Both the position numbers and the translations under genes were made by a program. Below the pieces are notes generated by a model. The model saw only the letters and a program-made list of their open reading frames with translations, was not told the DNA's origin and made no database searches. 64,000 nucleotides of DNA. Source: Streptomyces griseicoloratus (GTDB lineage: Bacteria; Actinomycetota; Actinomycetes; Streptomycetales; Streptomycetaceae). Position 1 is the first letter of the stretch. Every line of letters begins with the position of its first letter. Shown piece by piece: positions 17,423 to 25,468 of this stretch. Location: positions 124,001 through 188,000 of the forward strand of contig NZ_JACVQF010000238.1 of the NCBI RefSeq assembly GCF_014534645.1, written 5' to 3'.

Positions 17423-17698
17423 TCAGCCGCCGGCGACCGCCGGGATGATGGAGACGCCCGCGCCGTCCGGCGTCGCGGTCTCCAGTCCCTGCTCGAAGCG
17501 CACGTCGTCGTCGTTGACGTAGACGTTGACGAAGCGGCGGAGCTTGCCCTGGTCGTCCAGGACCCGGGCGGCGATGCCGGTGTGGTTCTTCTCCAGGTCG
17601 GCGATGACCTCGGAGAGGGTCGCGCCCTCGGCGCTCACCTCCGCCTGTCCGCCGGTGTAGGTGCGCAGGATGGTGGGGATGCGGACGGTCACGCTCAT
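17423..17698 (-). CDS. MoaD/ThiS-family ubiquitin-like sulfur carrier
   Basis: A 91-aa beta-grasp protein ending in the diglycine VAGG needed for adenylation and thiocarboxylate formation, with the family pattern VTVRIPTILRTYTGG, LDDQGKLRRFVNVYVND and GVSIIPAVAGG. The ATG overlaps the thrC stop codon (ATGA), so translation is coupled to threonine synthase. In actinobacteria related carriers deliver sulfur to cysteine or homocysteine synthesis, so the pairing suggests a sulfur or amino-acid role rather than thiamine or molybdopterin. That is inference. Confidence 0.88.
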   Translation of the reverse strand: MSVTVRIPTILRTYTGGQAEVSAEGATLSEVIADLEKNHTGIAARVLDDQGKLRRFVNVYVNDDDVRFEQGLETATPDGAGVSIIPAVAGG

Positions 17699-18987
17699 GC
17701 GAGGCCAGCCTCTCGGAAGGAGTCGAGGTTCGGACGGATCGTGGCGGTCAGGCCGGTGCCGGCCACCGCGTCGAGGGTCTTCAGGCCGTCGCCGGTGTTG
17801 AGCACGACGGTGGTCAGGGCCGGGTCGAGCACGCCGTTCTCGATCAGCTTGCGCGTGACGCCGACCGTCACGCCGCCCGCGGTCTCCGCGAAGATGCCCT
17901 CGGTGCGGGCGAGCAGCCTGATGGCGTCCACGACCTGCTCGTCGGTCACGTCCTCCACCGCGCCGCCGGTGCGGCGCGCGATGTCGAGGACGTAGGGGCC
18001 GTCGGCCGGGTTGCCGATGGCCAGCGACTTGGCGATGGTGTCCGGCTTCTGCGGCCGGACGACGTCGTGGCCCGCCTTGAAGGCGGTGGACACCGGCGAG
18101 CAGCCCTCGGCCTGGGCGCCGAAGATCTTGTACGGCCTGTCCTCGACCAGGCCCAGCTTGATCAGCTCCTGCAGACCCTTGTCGATCTTCGTGAGCTGGG
18201 AGCCGGAGGCGATCGGGACCACGATCTGGTCGGGCAGCCGCCAGCCGAGCTGCTCGCAGATCTCGTACGCGAGGGTCTTGGAGCCCTCGGCGTAGTACGG
18301 CCGCAGGTTGACGTTGACGAAGCCCCAGCCCTCGCCGGCCGGGTCGCCGATCAGTTCGGAGCAGAAGCGGTTGACGTCGTCGTAGTTGCCCTCGATGCCG
18401 ACCAGCTCGCCGCCGTAGACGGCGGCCATGACGACCTTGCCCTGCTCCAGGTCGTGCGGGATGAACACGCAGGAGCGGAAGCCGGCCCGGGCCGCGGCGG
18501 CGCCGACGGCGCCGGCGAGGTTGCCGGTGGAGGAGCAGGACAGGGTGGTGAAGCCGAAGGCGCGGGCGGCCTCCAGGGCCTGGGCGACCACGCGGTCCTT
18601 GAAGGAGTGCGTCGGGTTGCCGGAGTCGTCCTTCACGTACAGCCCGCCGGTGACGCCGAGTTCGCGGGCGAGGTTGTCGGCCTTGACGAGCTTGGTCCAG
18701 CCGGGGTTGATGTTCGGCTTGGTCGCCACGTCCGCGGGGACGGGCAGCAGGGGGGCGTAGCGCCAGATGTTCGCGGGACCCGCCTCGATGCGCCGGCGCA
18801 GCTCTTCGGTGTCGTAGGCCGAGAAGTCGTAGGCGATCTCCAGCGGGCCGAAACACTCCTCGCAGGCGAAGACCGGGCCGAGGGGGACGCGGTGGCCGCA
18901 TTCGCGGCAGGAGAGCGCGGCGGCGGGACCCAGGTCGACGGGGGAGGCGGCGGTGTCGGCGTTGCTTGCGACGGTCTGCACAGCCAT
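17695..18987 (-). CDS. thrC: threonine synthase
   Basis: A 430-aa PLP enzyme converting O-phosphohomoserine to threonine. An N-terminal zinc-ribbon-like pair Cys27/Cys30 and Cys42/Cys45 precedes the fold-type II core. The PLP lysine is Lys130 in THSFKDRV, the phosphate loop is SSTGNLAGAV, and GNPADGPYVL and LNTGDGLKTLD are further family motifs. The mRNA leader is a SAM-I riboswitch whose P1 3' strand abuts the ribosome-binding site, so synthesis should fall when S-adenosylmethionine is abundant. It is co-transcribed with the sulfur carrier gene. Confidence 0.95.
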   Translation of the reverse strand: MAVQTVASNADTAASPVDLGPAAALSCRECGHRVPLGPVFACEECFGPLEIAYDFSAYDTEELRRRIEAGPANIWRYAPLLPVPADVATKPNINPGWTKLVKADNLARELGVTGGLYVKDDSGNPTHSFKDRVVAQALEAARAFGFTTLSCSSTGNLAGAVGAAAARAGFRSCVFIPHDLEQGKVVMAAVYGGELVGIEGNYDDVNRFCSELIGDPAGEGWGFVNVNLRPYYAEGSKTLAYEICEQLGWRLPDQIVVPIASGSQLTKIDKGLQELIKLGLVEDRPYKIFGAQAEGCSPVSTAFKAGHDVVRPQKPDTIAKSLAIGNPADGPYVLDIARRTGGAVEDVTDEQVVDAIRLLARTEGIFAETAGGVTVGVTRKLIENGVLDPALTTVVLNTGDGLKTLDAVAGTGLTATIRPNLDSFREAGLA

Positions 18988-19007
18988 GTGAGGCGAGGCC
19001 CTTTCTC

Positions 19008-19144
19008 CTCATCTTCCTCACGACGCATCTCGCCGTGAGACGGATTTGGCACCTTCCCTAGCCGGGAGCCTCGCGATCTACGAGAACCGGCTGGAGGGTT
19101 GCCGGGGCTTCATCGGGCCGTGTCCCTCTGCCCCTCTGGATGAG
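19008..19144 (-). promoter_or_regulatory. SAM-I riboswitch in the thrC leader
   Basis: On the minus strand the leader contains the SAM-I core GATGAAGCCCCGGCAACC, then GGTGCCAAATCC. P1 is CTCATC (complement of 19139-19144) with GATGAG (complement of 19008-19013). The P1 3' strand runs directly into GAGAAAGG before the thrC start at 18987. Ligand-bound P1 would therefore sequester the ribosome-binding region, which points to translational control. Confidence 0.92.
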
Positions 19145-19192
19145 CGGTATGCGGTTGTTTTTCGCTGGTACGCGCGACGACCCCGGCATGCG

Positions 19193-19222
19193 TTGGTCAT
19201 CCGCGTTGTTCAAGACTGTAAC
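19193..19222 (+). promoter_or_regulatory. candidate promoter of gpgS
   Basis: TTGGTC (19193-19198) and TGTAAC (19217-19222) are 18 bp apart and give a leader of about 60 nt before the GTG at 19288. Confidence 0.45.
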
Positions 19223-19287
19223 CGAAGGCGATGACAGTTGAGATAGTCGTCCGTACCGCGAGATGGATCACAAAGGAGCCTCCGACC

Positions 19288-20232
19288 GTGCTGGAAGAAG
19301 TCGAGCGCTGGCTGAGCACACGCTCCTGGTCCGTGGCCGACCGTCCGCTCCACCGGCTCCTGTCCGCGAAGAACGCGACCGGTCAGACGGTCAGCGTCGT
19401 GCTGCCCGCGCTCAACGAGGAGGAGACCGTCGGCGACATCGTCGCGGTGATCCGCCGCGACCTGGTGCGGCGGGTGCCGCTCGTGGACGAGATCGTGGTC
19501 GTCGACTCCGGCTCCACCGACCGCACTTCGCAGGTCGCCGCCGCCGCGGGGGCGCGGGTGGTGCACCGCGACGCGATCCTGCCCCGGCTGCCGGCCGTGC
19601 CCGGCAAGGGCGAGGTGCTCTGGCGGTCGCTGCTGGTCACCGGCGGGGACATCGTCTGCTTCGTCGACGCGGACCTCAGGGAGTTCTCCTCCGACTTCGT
19701 CTCCGGCATCGTCGGCCCGCTGCTGACCGAGCCGGACGTCCACCTCGTGAAGGCCATGTACGACCGCCCCCTCGGCACGACCGCCGGGCAGGGCGGCCGG
19801 GTCACGGAGCTGATGGCCCGCCCGCTGCTCAACATGCACTGGCCGCAGCTGGCCGGCTTCGTCCAGCCCCTCGGCGGCGAGTACGCGGCCCGCCGCTCCC
19901 TGCTGGAGCAGCTTCCCTTCCCCGTCGGCTACGGCGTGGAGCTGGGCATGCTGGTCGACGCCCTGCACCTGGTGGGCCTGGACGCCCTCGCCCAGGTCGA
20001 CGTCGGGGTCCGCAAGCACCGCCACCAGGACGGACAGGCGCTCGGCCGGATGTCCGCCGCGATCTACCGCACCGCCCAGCTCCGGCTGGCCCGCGGCCAC
20101 CTGGTCCGGCCCTCGCTCACCCAGTTCGAACGCAGCGAGGACGGCTTCGAACCCCGGACGTACTCCGTGGACACCGAGGAACGGCCGCCGATGACGGAGA
20201 TCGCGGAGTACGCGGCACGGCGGGTGGCCTGA
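19288..20232 (+). CDS. gpgS: glucosyl-3-phosphoglycerate synthase (GT81)
   Basis: A 314-aa GT-A glycosyltransferase. Visible are VSVVLPALNEEETVGDIVAV at the nucleotide site, VDSGSTDRT, GKGEVLWRSLL, the metal-binding CFVDADLREF, and GYGVELGMLVDAL near the acceptor loop. It transfers glucose from UDP-glucose to 3-phosphoglycerate, the first step to glucosylglycerate or polymethylated polysaccharides. I chose the GTG at 19288 (AAAGGAG 9 nt upstream) over the ATG at 19231. otsA follows in the same direction after 73 bp, giving a compatible-solute neighbourhood. Confidence 0.88.
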   Translation: MLEEVERWLSTRSWSVADRPLHRLLSAKNATGQTVSVVLPALNEEETVGDIVAVIRRDLVRRVPLVDEIVVVDSGSTDRTSQVAAAAGARVVHRDAILPRLPAVPGKGEVLWRSLLVTGGDIVCFVDADLREFSSDFVSGIVGPLLTEPDVHLVKAMYDRPLGTTAGQGGRVTELMARPLLNMHWPQLAGFVQPLGGEYAARRSLLEQLPFPVGYGVELGMLVDALHLVGLDALAQVDVGVRKHRHQDGQALGRMSAAIYRTAQLRLARGHLVRPSLTQFERSEDGFEPRTYSVDTEERPPMTEIAEYAARRVA

Positions 20233-20305
20233 GCGCGGGGCCGGCCCCCGGCCACCTGGCGCACCGTACGTTTGAGCGTTTCCGGGCCGGGCTAGGTTGA
20301 GGCAC

Positions 20306-21694
20306 ATGGCTTCAACGTTCGGTGCGGCTCAGGTACTGGTGGCCTCCAACCGGGGCCCGGTCTCGTACGAGGTCGGTCACGACGGTGCACTGCACGCCAA
20401 ACGGGGTGGTGGCGGGCTGGTCTCCGGACTGTCGGCCATCGGGCCGGAAGCGGGCGCGCTGTGGGTGTGCTCGGCCCTGTCCGACGGCGACCGCGAGGCC
20501 GTGCGGCGCGGCACGGGCGAGAAGGGCGTGCGGATGCTGGACATCCCGGCCGCCGTGCACGCCGACGCGTACAACGGCATCGCCAACTCCGTGCTCTGGT
20601 TCGTCCACCACATGCTGTACCAGACCCCGCTGGAGCCGGTCTTCGACGCGGAGTTCCGGCGGCAGTGGGCGTCGTACGAGGAGTACAACCGGGCCTTCGC
20701 CGAGGCACTGGCGGACGAGGCCGCCGAGGGGGCGGTCGCGATCGTCCAGGACTACCACCTGACGCTGGTGCCGGGGATGCTGCGGGAGCTGCGGCCCGAT
20801 CTGCGCATCGGCCACTTCTCGCACACGCCGTGGGCGCCGGTCGACTACTTCCGGATGCTGCCGGACGACATCGCCGGGCAGATCCTGCGCGGCATGCTCG
20901 GCGCCGACCGGCTCGGGTTCCTCACCCGGCGCTGGGCGGAGGCGTTCACCTCGTGCTGCGACGCTCTCGTGGGCGGGCTCGGCGGCACCCGGATCGGTGT
21001 GCACGGGCTCGGTGCGGACGCGGAGTTCCTGCGGCGGCGCTCGCGCGAGGCCGACGTCGACGAGCGGATGGCGGCGCTGCGGGCGGAGATCGGCGCGGGC
21101 CGCAAGGCGATCGTGCGCGTGGACCGCACGGAGCTGTCCAAGAACATCGTGCGCGGGCTGCTGGCGTACCGGCAGCTGCTCGCCGACCGGCCCGAGTGGC
21201 GTGAGCGCGTCGTGCACCTCGCCTTCGCGTATCCCTCGCGGCAGGACCTCGCCGTGTACCGGGACTACACGGCCGAGGTGCAGCGGCTGGCCCAGGAGAT
21301 CAACGCCGAGTACGGGACGGCGGGGTGGACGCCGGTCGTCCTGCACGTCAAGGACGACTTCGCGCGGTCGCTGGCGGCGTACCGGCTGGCCGACGTGGCG
21401 CTGGTGAACCCCATCCGGGACGGCATGAACCTCGTGGCGAAGGAGGTGCCGGTCGTCTCCGACGAGGGGTGCGTGCTGGTGCTGTCGCGGGAGGCGGGGG
21501 CGTACGAGGAGCTCGGCGAGGACGCGGTCGTCGTCAATCCCTACGACGTGGCGGGGACGGCCGCCGCCCTGCACGAGGCGTTGTCGGTGGGGGCGGCGGA
21601 GCGGGCGGAGCGCTCGAAGCGGCTGGCCGCGGCGGCCACGGCGCTGCCGCCGGAGCGGTGGTTCCTGGATCAGCTGGAGGCGTTGCGGGGCTGA
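20306..21694 (+). CDS. otsA: trehalose-6-phosphate synthase
   Basis: A 462-aa GT20 glycosyltransferase making trehalose-6-P from a nucleoside diphosphate-glucose and glucose-6-P. Motifs: VLVASNRGPVSYE, the GGGGLVSGL loop, WFVHHMLYQ, VQDYHLTLVP, FSHTPWAPVDYF, VDRTELSKN (usually DRxDYxKG) and NPIRDGMNLVAKE. The DRTELSKN variant is noticeable and typical of actinobacterial forms. The ATG at 20306 lies 7 nt after TAGGTT (20293-20298), suggesting a leaderless transcript. It converges with otsB, with a terminator between them. Confidence 0.92.
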   Translation: MASTFGAAQVLVASNRGPVSYEVGHDGALHAKRGGGGLVSGLSAIGPEAGALWVCSALSDGDREAVRRGTGEKGVRMLDIPAAVHADAYNGIANSVLWFVHHMLYQTPLEPVFDAEFRRQWASYEEYNRAFAEALADEAAEGAVAIVQDYHLTLVPGMLRELRPDLRIGHFSHTPWAPVDYFRMLPDDIAGQILRGMLGADRLGFLTRRWAEAFTSCCDALVGGLGGTRIGVHGLGADAEFLRRRSREADVDERMAALRAEIGAGRKAIVRVDRTELSKNIVRGLLAYRQLLADRPEWRERVVHLAFAYPSRQDLAVYRDYTAEVQRLAQEINAEYGTAGWTPVVLHVKDDFARSLAAYRLADVALVNPIRDGMNLVAKEVPVVSDEGCVLVLSREAGAYEELGEDAVVVNPYDVAGTAAALHEALSVGAAERAERSKRLAAAATALPPERWFLDQLEALRG

Positions 21695-21714
21695 CGGACG
21701 AAGGCCCCGCAACG
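21681..21714. terminator. hairpin between convergent otsA and otsB
   Basis: CGTTGCGGGGC (21681-21691) pairs with GCCCCGCAACG (21704-21714). The otsA stop codon lies in the loop. Confidence 0.7.
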
Positions 21715-21731
21715 GCGCCGGCGCGGCCGGG

Positions 21732-22598
21732 TCACCCCAGCCGGGCCGCCAGTGCCCGCAGCAGGGCCACCACTCCGGCCGGGCCGTCCACCACCACGTC
21801 CGCTCGTTCGCGCAGTTCCGTGACCTCGTCGCTGCCGCTGCAGACGAGCAGGCCCGGGGTGCCGGCCGAGCGGAGTTCGTCCACCGCCGCGAAGGCGGGC
21901 AGGTCGCCGAGGTCGTCGCCGGCGTAGAGGACGGACCCGGCGCCGGTCTCCCGGGCGTACGCCAGCAGGGCGGCGCCCTTGTCCATGCCGGGCGGGCGCA
22001 GTTCCAGCACCATGCGGCCGGGCTCGACGATCAGCCCGTGGCGGCCGGCCAGGTCGGACAGGGGGGCGCGCAGGGCGTCGAACGCGGCCTGCGGGTCGTC
22101 GGCGCGGCGGGTGTGGACGGCCACCGACCGGCCCTTCTCCTCGATCCACGTGCCCGGTCCCGCCGCCGACCGCTCCAGCAGGGCCGGCAGTTCGGCGCGG
22201 ACGGCGGCGACGCCGGGGTGCGGGTCGGGGGCGGTGACGGTGCCGGTGGCCGCGTCCCAGCGCTCGGCGCCGTAGTGGCCGAGGACGACGAGGTGTTCCA
22301 GGCCGGGTACGTCCGCGAAGCCGCCGTGGCGGACGGCGACCTCGGCCGGACGGCCGGTGATCACGGCGACGGAGGCGACCTTCGGGGCGAGGGCCGTGAG
22401 GGCGGGTACCGCGTCCGGGTGGGCGCGGGCCTGGTCGGGGTCCGGCACGATCGGGGCGAGCGTGCCGTCGAAGTCGAGTGCGACCACCGCGCGGGCCGGC
22501 CGGGACACGAGGGCGTCGAGCCCGTCGCGTCCGGCCCGGCCGTCCGGCGTCGGCAGGTGGTCGTGCGATGCGTGGGTGGAGTCCGAGTGGCTGCCCAT
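21732..22598 (-). CDS. otsB: trehalose-6-phosphate phosphatase
   Basis: A 288-aa HAD phosphatase that hydrolyses trehalose-6-P to trehalose. The nucleophile motif is VVALDFDGTLAPIV (Asp42, Asp44), followed by VAVITGRPAEVA, the LVVLGHYGAERWD segment, and motif III/IV VLYAGDDLGDLPAF. A His-rich N-terminal stretch precedes the domain. The ATG is 6 nt after TAGGTT (complement 605-610 of the 22-kb block), the same arrangement as otsA, so both trehalose genes look leaderless. It is convergent with otsA. Confidence 0.93.
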   Translation of the reverse strand: MGSHSDSTHASHDHLPTPDGRAGRDGLDALVSRPARAVVALDFDGTLAPIVPDPDQARAHPDAVPALTALAPKVASVAVITGRPAEVAVRHGGFADVPGLEHLVVLGHYGAERWDAATGTVTAPDPHPGVAAVRAELPALLERSAAGPGTWIEEKGRSVAVHTRRADDPQAAFDALRAPLSDLAGRHGLIVEPGRMVLELRPPGMDKGAALLAYARETGAGSVLYAGDDLGDLPAFAAVDELRSAGTPGLLVCSGSDEVTELRERADVVVDGPAGVVALLRALAARLG

Positions 22599-22879
22599 AC
22601 GCCGAACCTATCCCGGCGGGGCCGCGCGCACGCGTGACCCGTCCGGCCGGGTGCCGCCGCCCGGGCGCCGGCCCCCATGGGCGGACGGTCCTCGGGGACC
22701 GGCACGAGCGCTCCCCGCAGGCCGCGCACCCGCGCGCGTACTGCCTGCGCCCGGGGACCCGCATTCCGGCGAACGGCGAGGTCCGTCCCGGCGCAGGGCG
22801 GACCGGGGCGCCCTGTGCCGCCGGGCCGGCTCCTCCCCGCCCGGCAACGGCCAAGGACGCGCCGCGCCCCGGGCGCGGG

Positions 22880-23116
22880 TCAGCGTTCCGCCCGGCGGGC
22901 CTCGCGGACCCGGCGCAGTCTGTTCACCGTCACCGGGTCCGAGGCCAGGGCCCGCGGGTCGTCCAGGAGGGCGTTGAGCAGTTGGTAGTAGCGGACGGGG
23001 GCGAGGCCCAGTTCCTCGCGTATCGCCCGCTCCTTCGCGCCGGGGCCGGGGAAGCCGCGGCGTTCCAGCGCGAGGATGTCCCGCTCCCGCTGCCCGAGCT
23101 GTGCCTCGTACTCCAT
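22880..23116 (-). CDS. DUF3263 protein (putative HTH)
   Basis: A 78-aa protein with the DUF3263 pattern: LGQRERDILALERRGFPGPGAKERAIREEL followed by GLAPVRYYQLLNALLDDPRAL (each quoted in part; the helix-turn-helix-like region spans residues 5-50). It is small, basic and probably DNA-binding, and recurs in actinobacteria near otsB. The ATG at 23116 follows TACGGT by 7 nt. The gap of about 280 bp to otsB holds only GC-rich sequence with a short hairpin near the stop codon. Confidence 0.8.
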   Translation of the reverse strand: MEYEAQLGQRERDILALERRGFPGPGAKERAIREELGLAPVRYYQLLNALLDDPRALASDPVTVNRLRRVREARRAER

Positions 23117-23149
23117 GTGCGGCACCGTAGCCCCGGGCACGGACAGCGG

Positions 23150-24415
23150 CTACTCGCCGCTCTCCGCGCGGACCGCCGTCGTCTGCAGCTGGCCGAGCAC
23201 CGCGGACGGGCTGCCGCCGGGGTCGACGGCCTGGCCGATGCGCTTCTTGACGTCCATGCTGACCGAGGCCCAGGAGCTCTTGCCGACCGGGTACAGCTCG
23301 GAGAGCAGCAGCTCGTTCAGGAACGGCTTGAGGTGCTTGTCCTCCGGGGCCGTGCTCATCACCTCGGACGCGGAGCTGGTGACCGGCAGCAGGTCGTACT
23401 CGCGGGAGAAGTCGAGCACGTTCTCGTCGTTGTAGACGAAGTCGAGGAAGTCGCCGATCTCCTCCTGGTGGCCGTTCTCCTTGAAGGCCGTCATCCAGTC
23501 GGTGACACCGAGCGTGTTCTTGCTCTCGCCGTCGACGCCGGGGGTCGGCACCATGCCGTACTCGACGTTCTTCTTGGACGCGATCTTCATCAGCGAGGGG
23601 TGGCCGTTGAGCATGCCGACGTCGCCGTTCGCGAAGGCGGCGAAGGCGTCGGCCCGGTTGAGCTTGCCCGGGGCGACCGGGCCGGTGAGGTCCTTGGCGA
23701 CCAGTTCGTCCTTGAGCCAGGTGAAGGTGTCGACGTTCTGGGGCGAGTCGATCGAGTAGGTGCCGACGGCGTCGGTGTAGTTGCCCCCGCCGCTGAGCAT
23801 CCACTGCATGGTCTCGGCCGGCGCCTCCTCGGGGCCCAGCGGCAGCGCGTAGGGGTACTTCACGCCCTCCGCCTTGAGTGCCTCGGCCGCCTCGGCGAGT
23901 TCGTCCCAGGTCTTGGGCGGGGTGATGCCGGCCTTCTCGAACAGGGTCTTGTTGTAGAAGAGCACGCGTGTGGAGGCCGCGAACGGCATGCCGTACTGCA
24001 CCCCGTTCACCTGCCCCGCAGCGGCGAGCTGGGAGACGAAGTCCGCCTGGACCGGGATGGACAGCACGTCGTCGGCCCGGTAGAGCAGGTCCTTGGCCGC
24101 GTAGTCGGAGTAGGCGCCGATCTGCGCCATGTCGGGGGCCTGGCCGGCGTCGACCATCTCCCGGACCTTGCGGTCGACGTCGTTCCACGAGTAGACGGTG
24201 ACGTCGACGTGCACGTCGGGGTGCTTGGCCTCGTAGGCCTTGGCCAGCTCGTTCCAGTAGTTCCGGGAGCTGTTGGCCTTTGTGTCGCCGTAGTCGGCGG
24301 CCACCAGCCTGAGCGTCACCTCGCCGGAGTCGCCGGTGAGCCCGCAGCCGCCGAGGACCGCCGTCATGCCCAGTGCGGACACCACCGCGACCGTTCCTTT
24401 CCTACGCCGCTGCAC
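23150..24415 (-). CDS. ABC sugar-binding lipoprotein (orphan)
   Basis: A 421-aa extracellular solute-binding protein of the SBP_bac_1 family. The signal peptide ends in a lipobox AVLGGC with Cys24, followed by a large two-domain sugar-binding fold (VYSWNDVDRKVREMVDAGQAPDM, FAASTRVLFYNKTLFEKAG, KTWDELAEAAEALK). No permease genes flank it, so it would have to use components elsewhere, possibly energised by MsiK at 51015. It is divergent from nagK, and two dre sites lie between the starts, so it is likely induced with GlcNAc metabolism. The ligand may be a chito-oligosaccharide or another amino sugar. Confidence 0.9.
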   Translation of the reverse strand: MQRRRKGTVAVVSALGMTAVLGGCGLTGDSGEVTLRLVAADYGDTKANSSRNYWNELAKAYEAKHPDVHVDVTVYSWNDVDRKVREMVDAGQAPDMAQIGAYSDYAAKDLLYRADDVLSIPVQADFVSQLAAAGQVNGVQYGMPFAASTRVLFYNKTLFEKAGITPPKTWDELAEAAEALKAEGVKYPYALPLGPEEAPAETMQWMLSGGGNYTDAVGTYSIDSPQNVDTFTWLKDELVAKDLTGPVAPGKLNRADAFAAFANGDVGMLNGHPSLMKIASKKNVEYGMVPTPGVDGESKNTLGVTDWMTAFKENGHQEEIGDFLDFVYNDENVLDFSREYDLLPVTSSASEVMSTAPEDKHLKPFLNELLLSELYPVGKSSWASVSMDVKKRIGQAVDPGGSPSAVLGQLQTTAVRAESGE

Positions 24416-24462
24416 CTTTGTCGCCCCACCCTGCCGATTCTGCTGTTCGTTTACCGGATTAA

Positions 24463-24490
24463 GGTCTACACCACGTGAGTGGACTAGACC
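24463..24490. promoter_or_regulatory. paired DasR-responsive elements between the binding-protein gene and nagK
   Basis: GGTCTACACCAC (24463-24474) and GTGGACTAGACC (24479-24490, reading GGTCTAGTCCAC on the other strand) each differ from GGTCTAGACCAC at one position. They form an inverted pair separated by 4 bp and can serve both divergent genes. Confidence 0.88.
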
Positions 24491-24520
24491 TCTCGCGGGT
24501 CATCGGGCCACACTGTCCCC

Positions 24521-25468
24521 GTGAGACATGTCATCGCCCTCGATGTGGGCGGCACCGGGATGAAGGCCGCCCTGGCCGGTCCGGGCGGCGAGCTGCTGCA
24601 CCAGGCCCGCCGGGCCACCGGGCGCGAGCGCGGACCCGAGGCCGTCGTCGCGGGCATCCTGGACTTCGCCGCCGAGCTGCGCGAGCTGGGCGCCGAGCGG
24701 TTCGGCGAACCCGCGGCCGCGGCCGGTGTCGCCGTCCCCGGCATCATCGACGAGGAGCACGGCACCGCCGTGTACGCCGCCAACCTCGGCTGGCGCGACG
24801 TCCCGCTGCGCTCCCTGCTGAGCGACCGGCTCGGCGGCATCCCGGTCGCCCTCGGCCACGACGTGCGCAGCGGCGGACTCGCCGAGGGCCGGATCGGGGC
24901 CGGCCGGGGCGCCGACCGGTTCCTGTTCGTGCCGCTGGGCACGGGCATCGCGGGCGCCATCGGCATCGACGGCCGGGTGGAGGCGGGCGCCCACGGCTTC
25001 GCGGGCGAGATCGGCCACATCGTCGTACGCCCCGGCGCTGCCCCCTGCCCGTGCGGACAGCGCGGCTGTCTGGAGCGGTTCGCCTCCGCCTCGGCGGTCA
25101 GCCAGGCATGGGCCGAGGCGTGCGGGGACCCGGACGCGGACGCCGCCGACTGCGCCAAGGCGGTCGAGTCCGGCGACGCCCGGGCCGCACGCGTGTGGCA
25201 GGACGCGGTGGACGCGCTCGCCGACGGACTGGTCACCGCGCTCACCCTGCTGGACCCGCGCACCCTGATCATCGGTGGCGGTCTCGCCGAGGCCGGGGAA
25301 ACCTTGTTCACACCGCTGCGGGACGCCGTCCGGCGACGCGTCACCTTCCAGAAGCTGCCGGAACTCGTCCCCGCGGCCCTGGGGGACACGGCCGGCTGCC
25401 TCGGTGCCGGGCTCATGGCCTGGGACCTGCTCACCACCACCACGACTCCCCCGGAGGTAACCACCTGA
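24521..25468 (+). CDS. nagK: ROK-family N-acetylglucosamine kinase
   Basis: A 315-aa ROK kinase. The ATP motif is ALDVGGTGMKAAL, the catalytic aspartate lies in GHDVRSG (Asp114), EIGHIVVRPGAAPCPCGQRG carries the zinc motif CPCGQRGC (176-183), and TLIIGGGLAEAG closes the fold. Coupling to nagA and dre control indicate phosphorylation of internal GlcNAc to GlcNAc-6-P. The GTG start lacks a ribosome-binding site, but CACACT ends 6 nt upstream, so it may be leaderless. The TGA overlaps the nagA ATG by one base. Confidence 0.9.
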   Translation: MRHVIALDVGGTGMKAALAGPGGELLHQARRATGRERGPEAVVAGILDFAAELRELGAERFGEPAAAAGVAVPGIIDEEHGTAVYAANLGWRDVPLRSLLSDRLGGIPVALGHDVRSGGLAEGRIGAGRGADRFLFVPLGTGIAGAIGIDGRVEAGAHGFAGEIGHIVVRPGAAPCPCGQRGCLERFASASAVSQAWAEACGDPDADAADCAKAVESGDARAARVWQDAVDALADGLVTALTLLDPRTLIIGGGLAEAGETLFTPLRDAVRRRVTFQKLPELVPAALGDTAGCLGAGLMAWDLLTTTTTPPEVTT

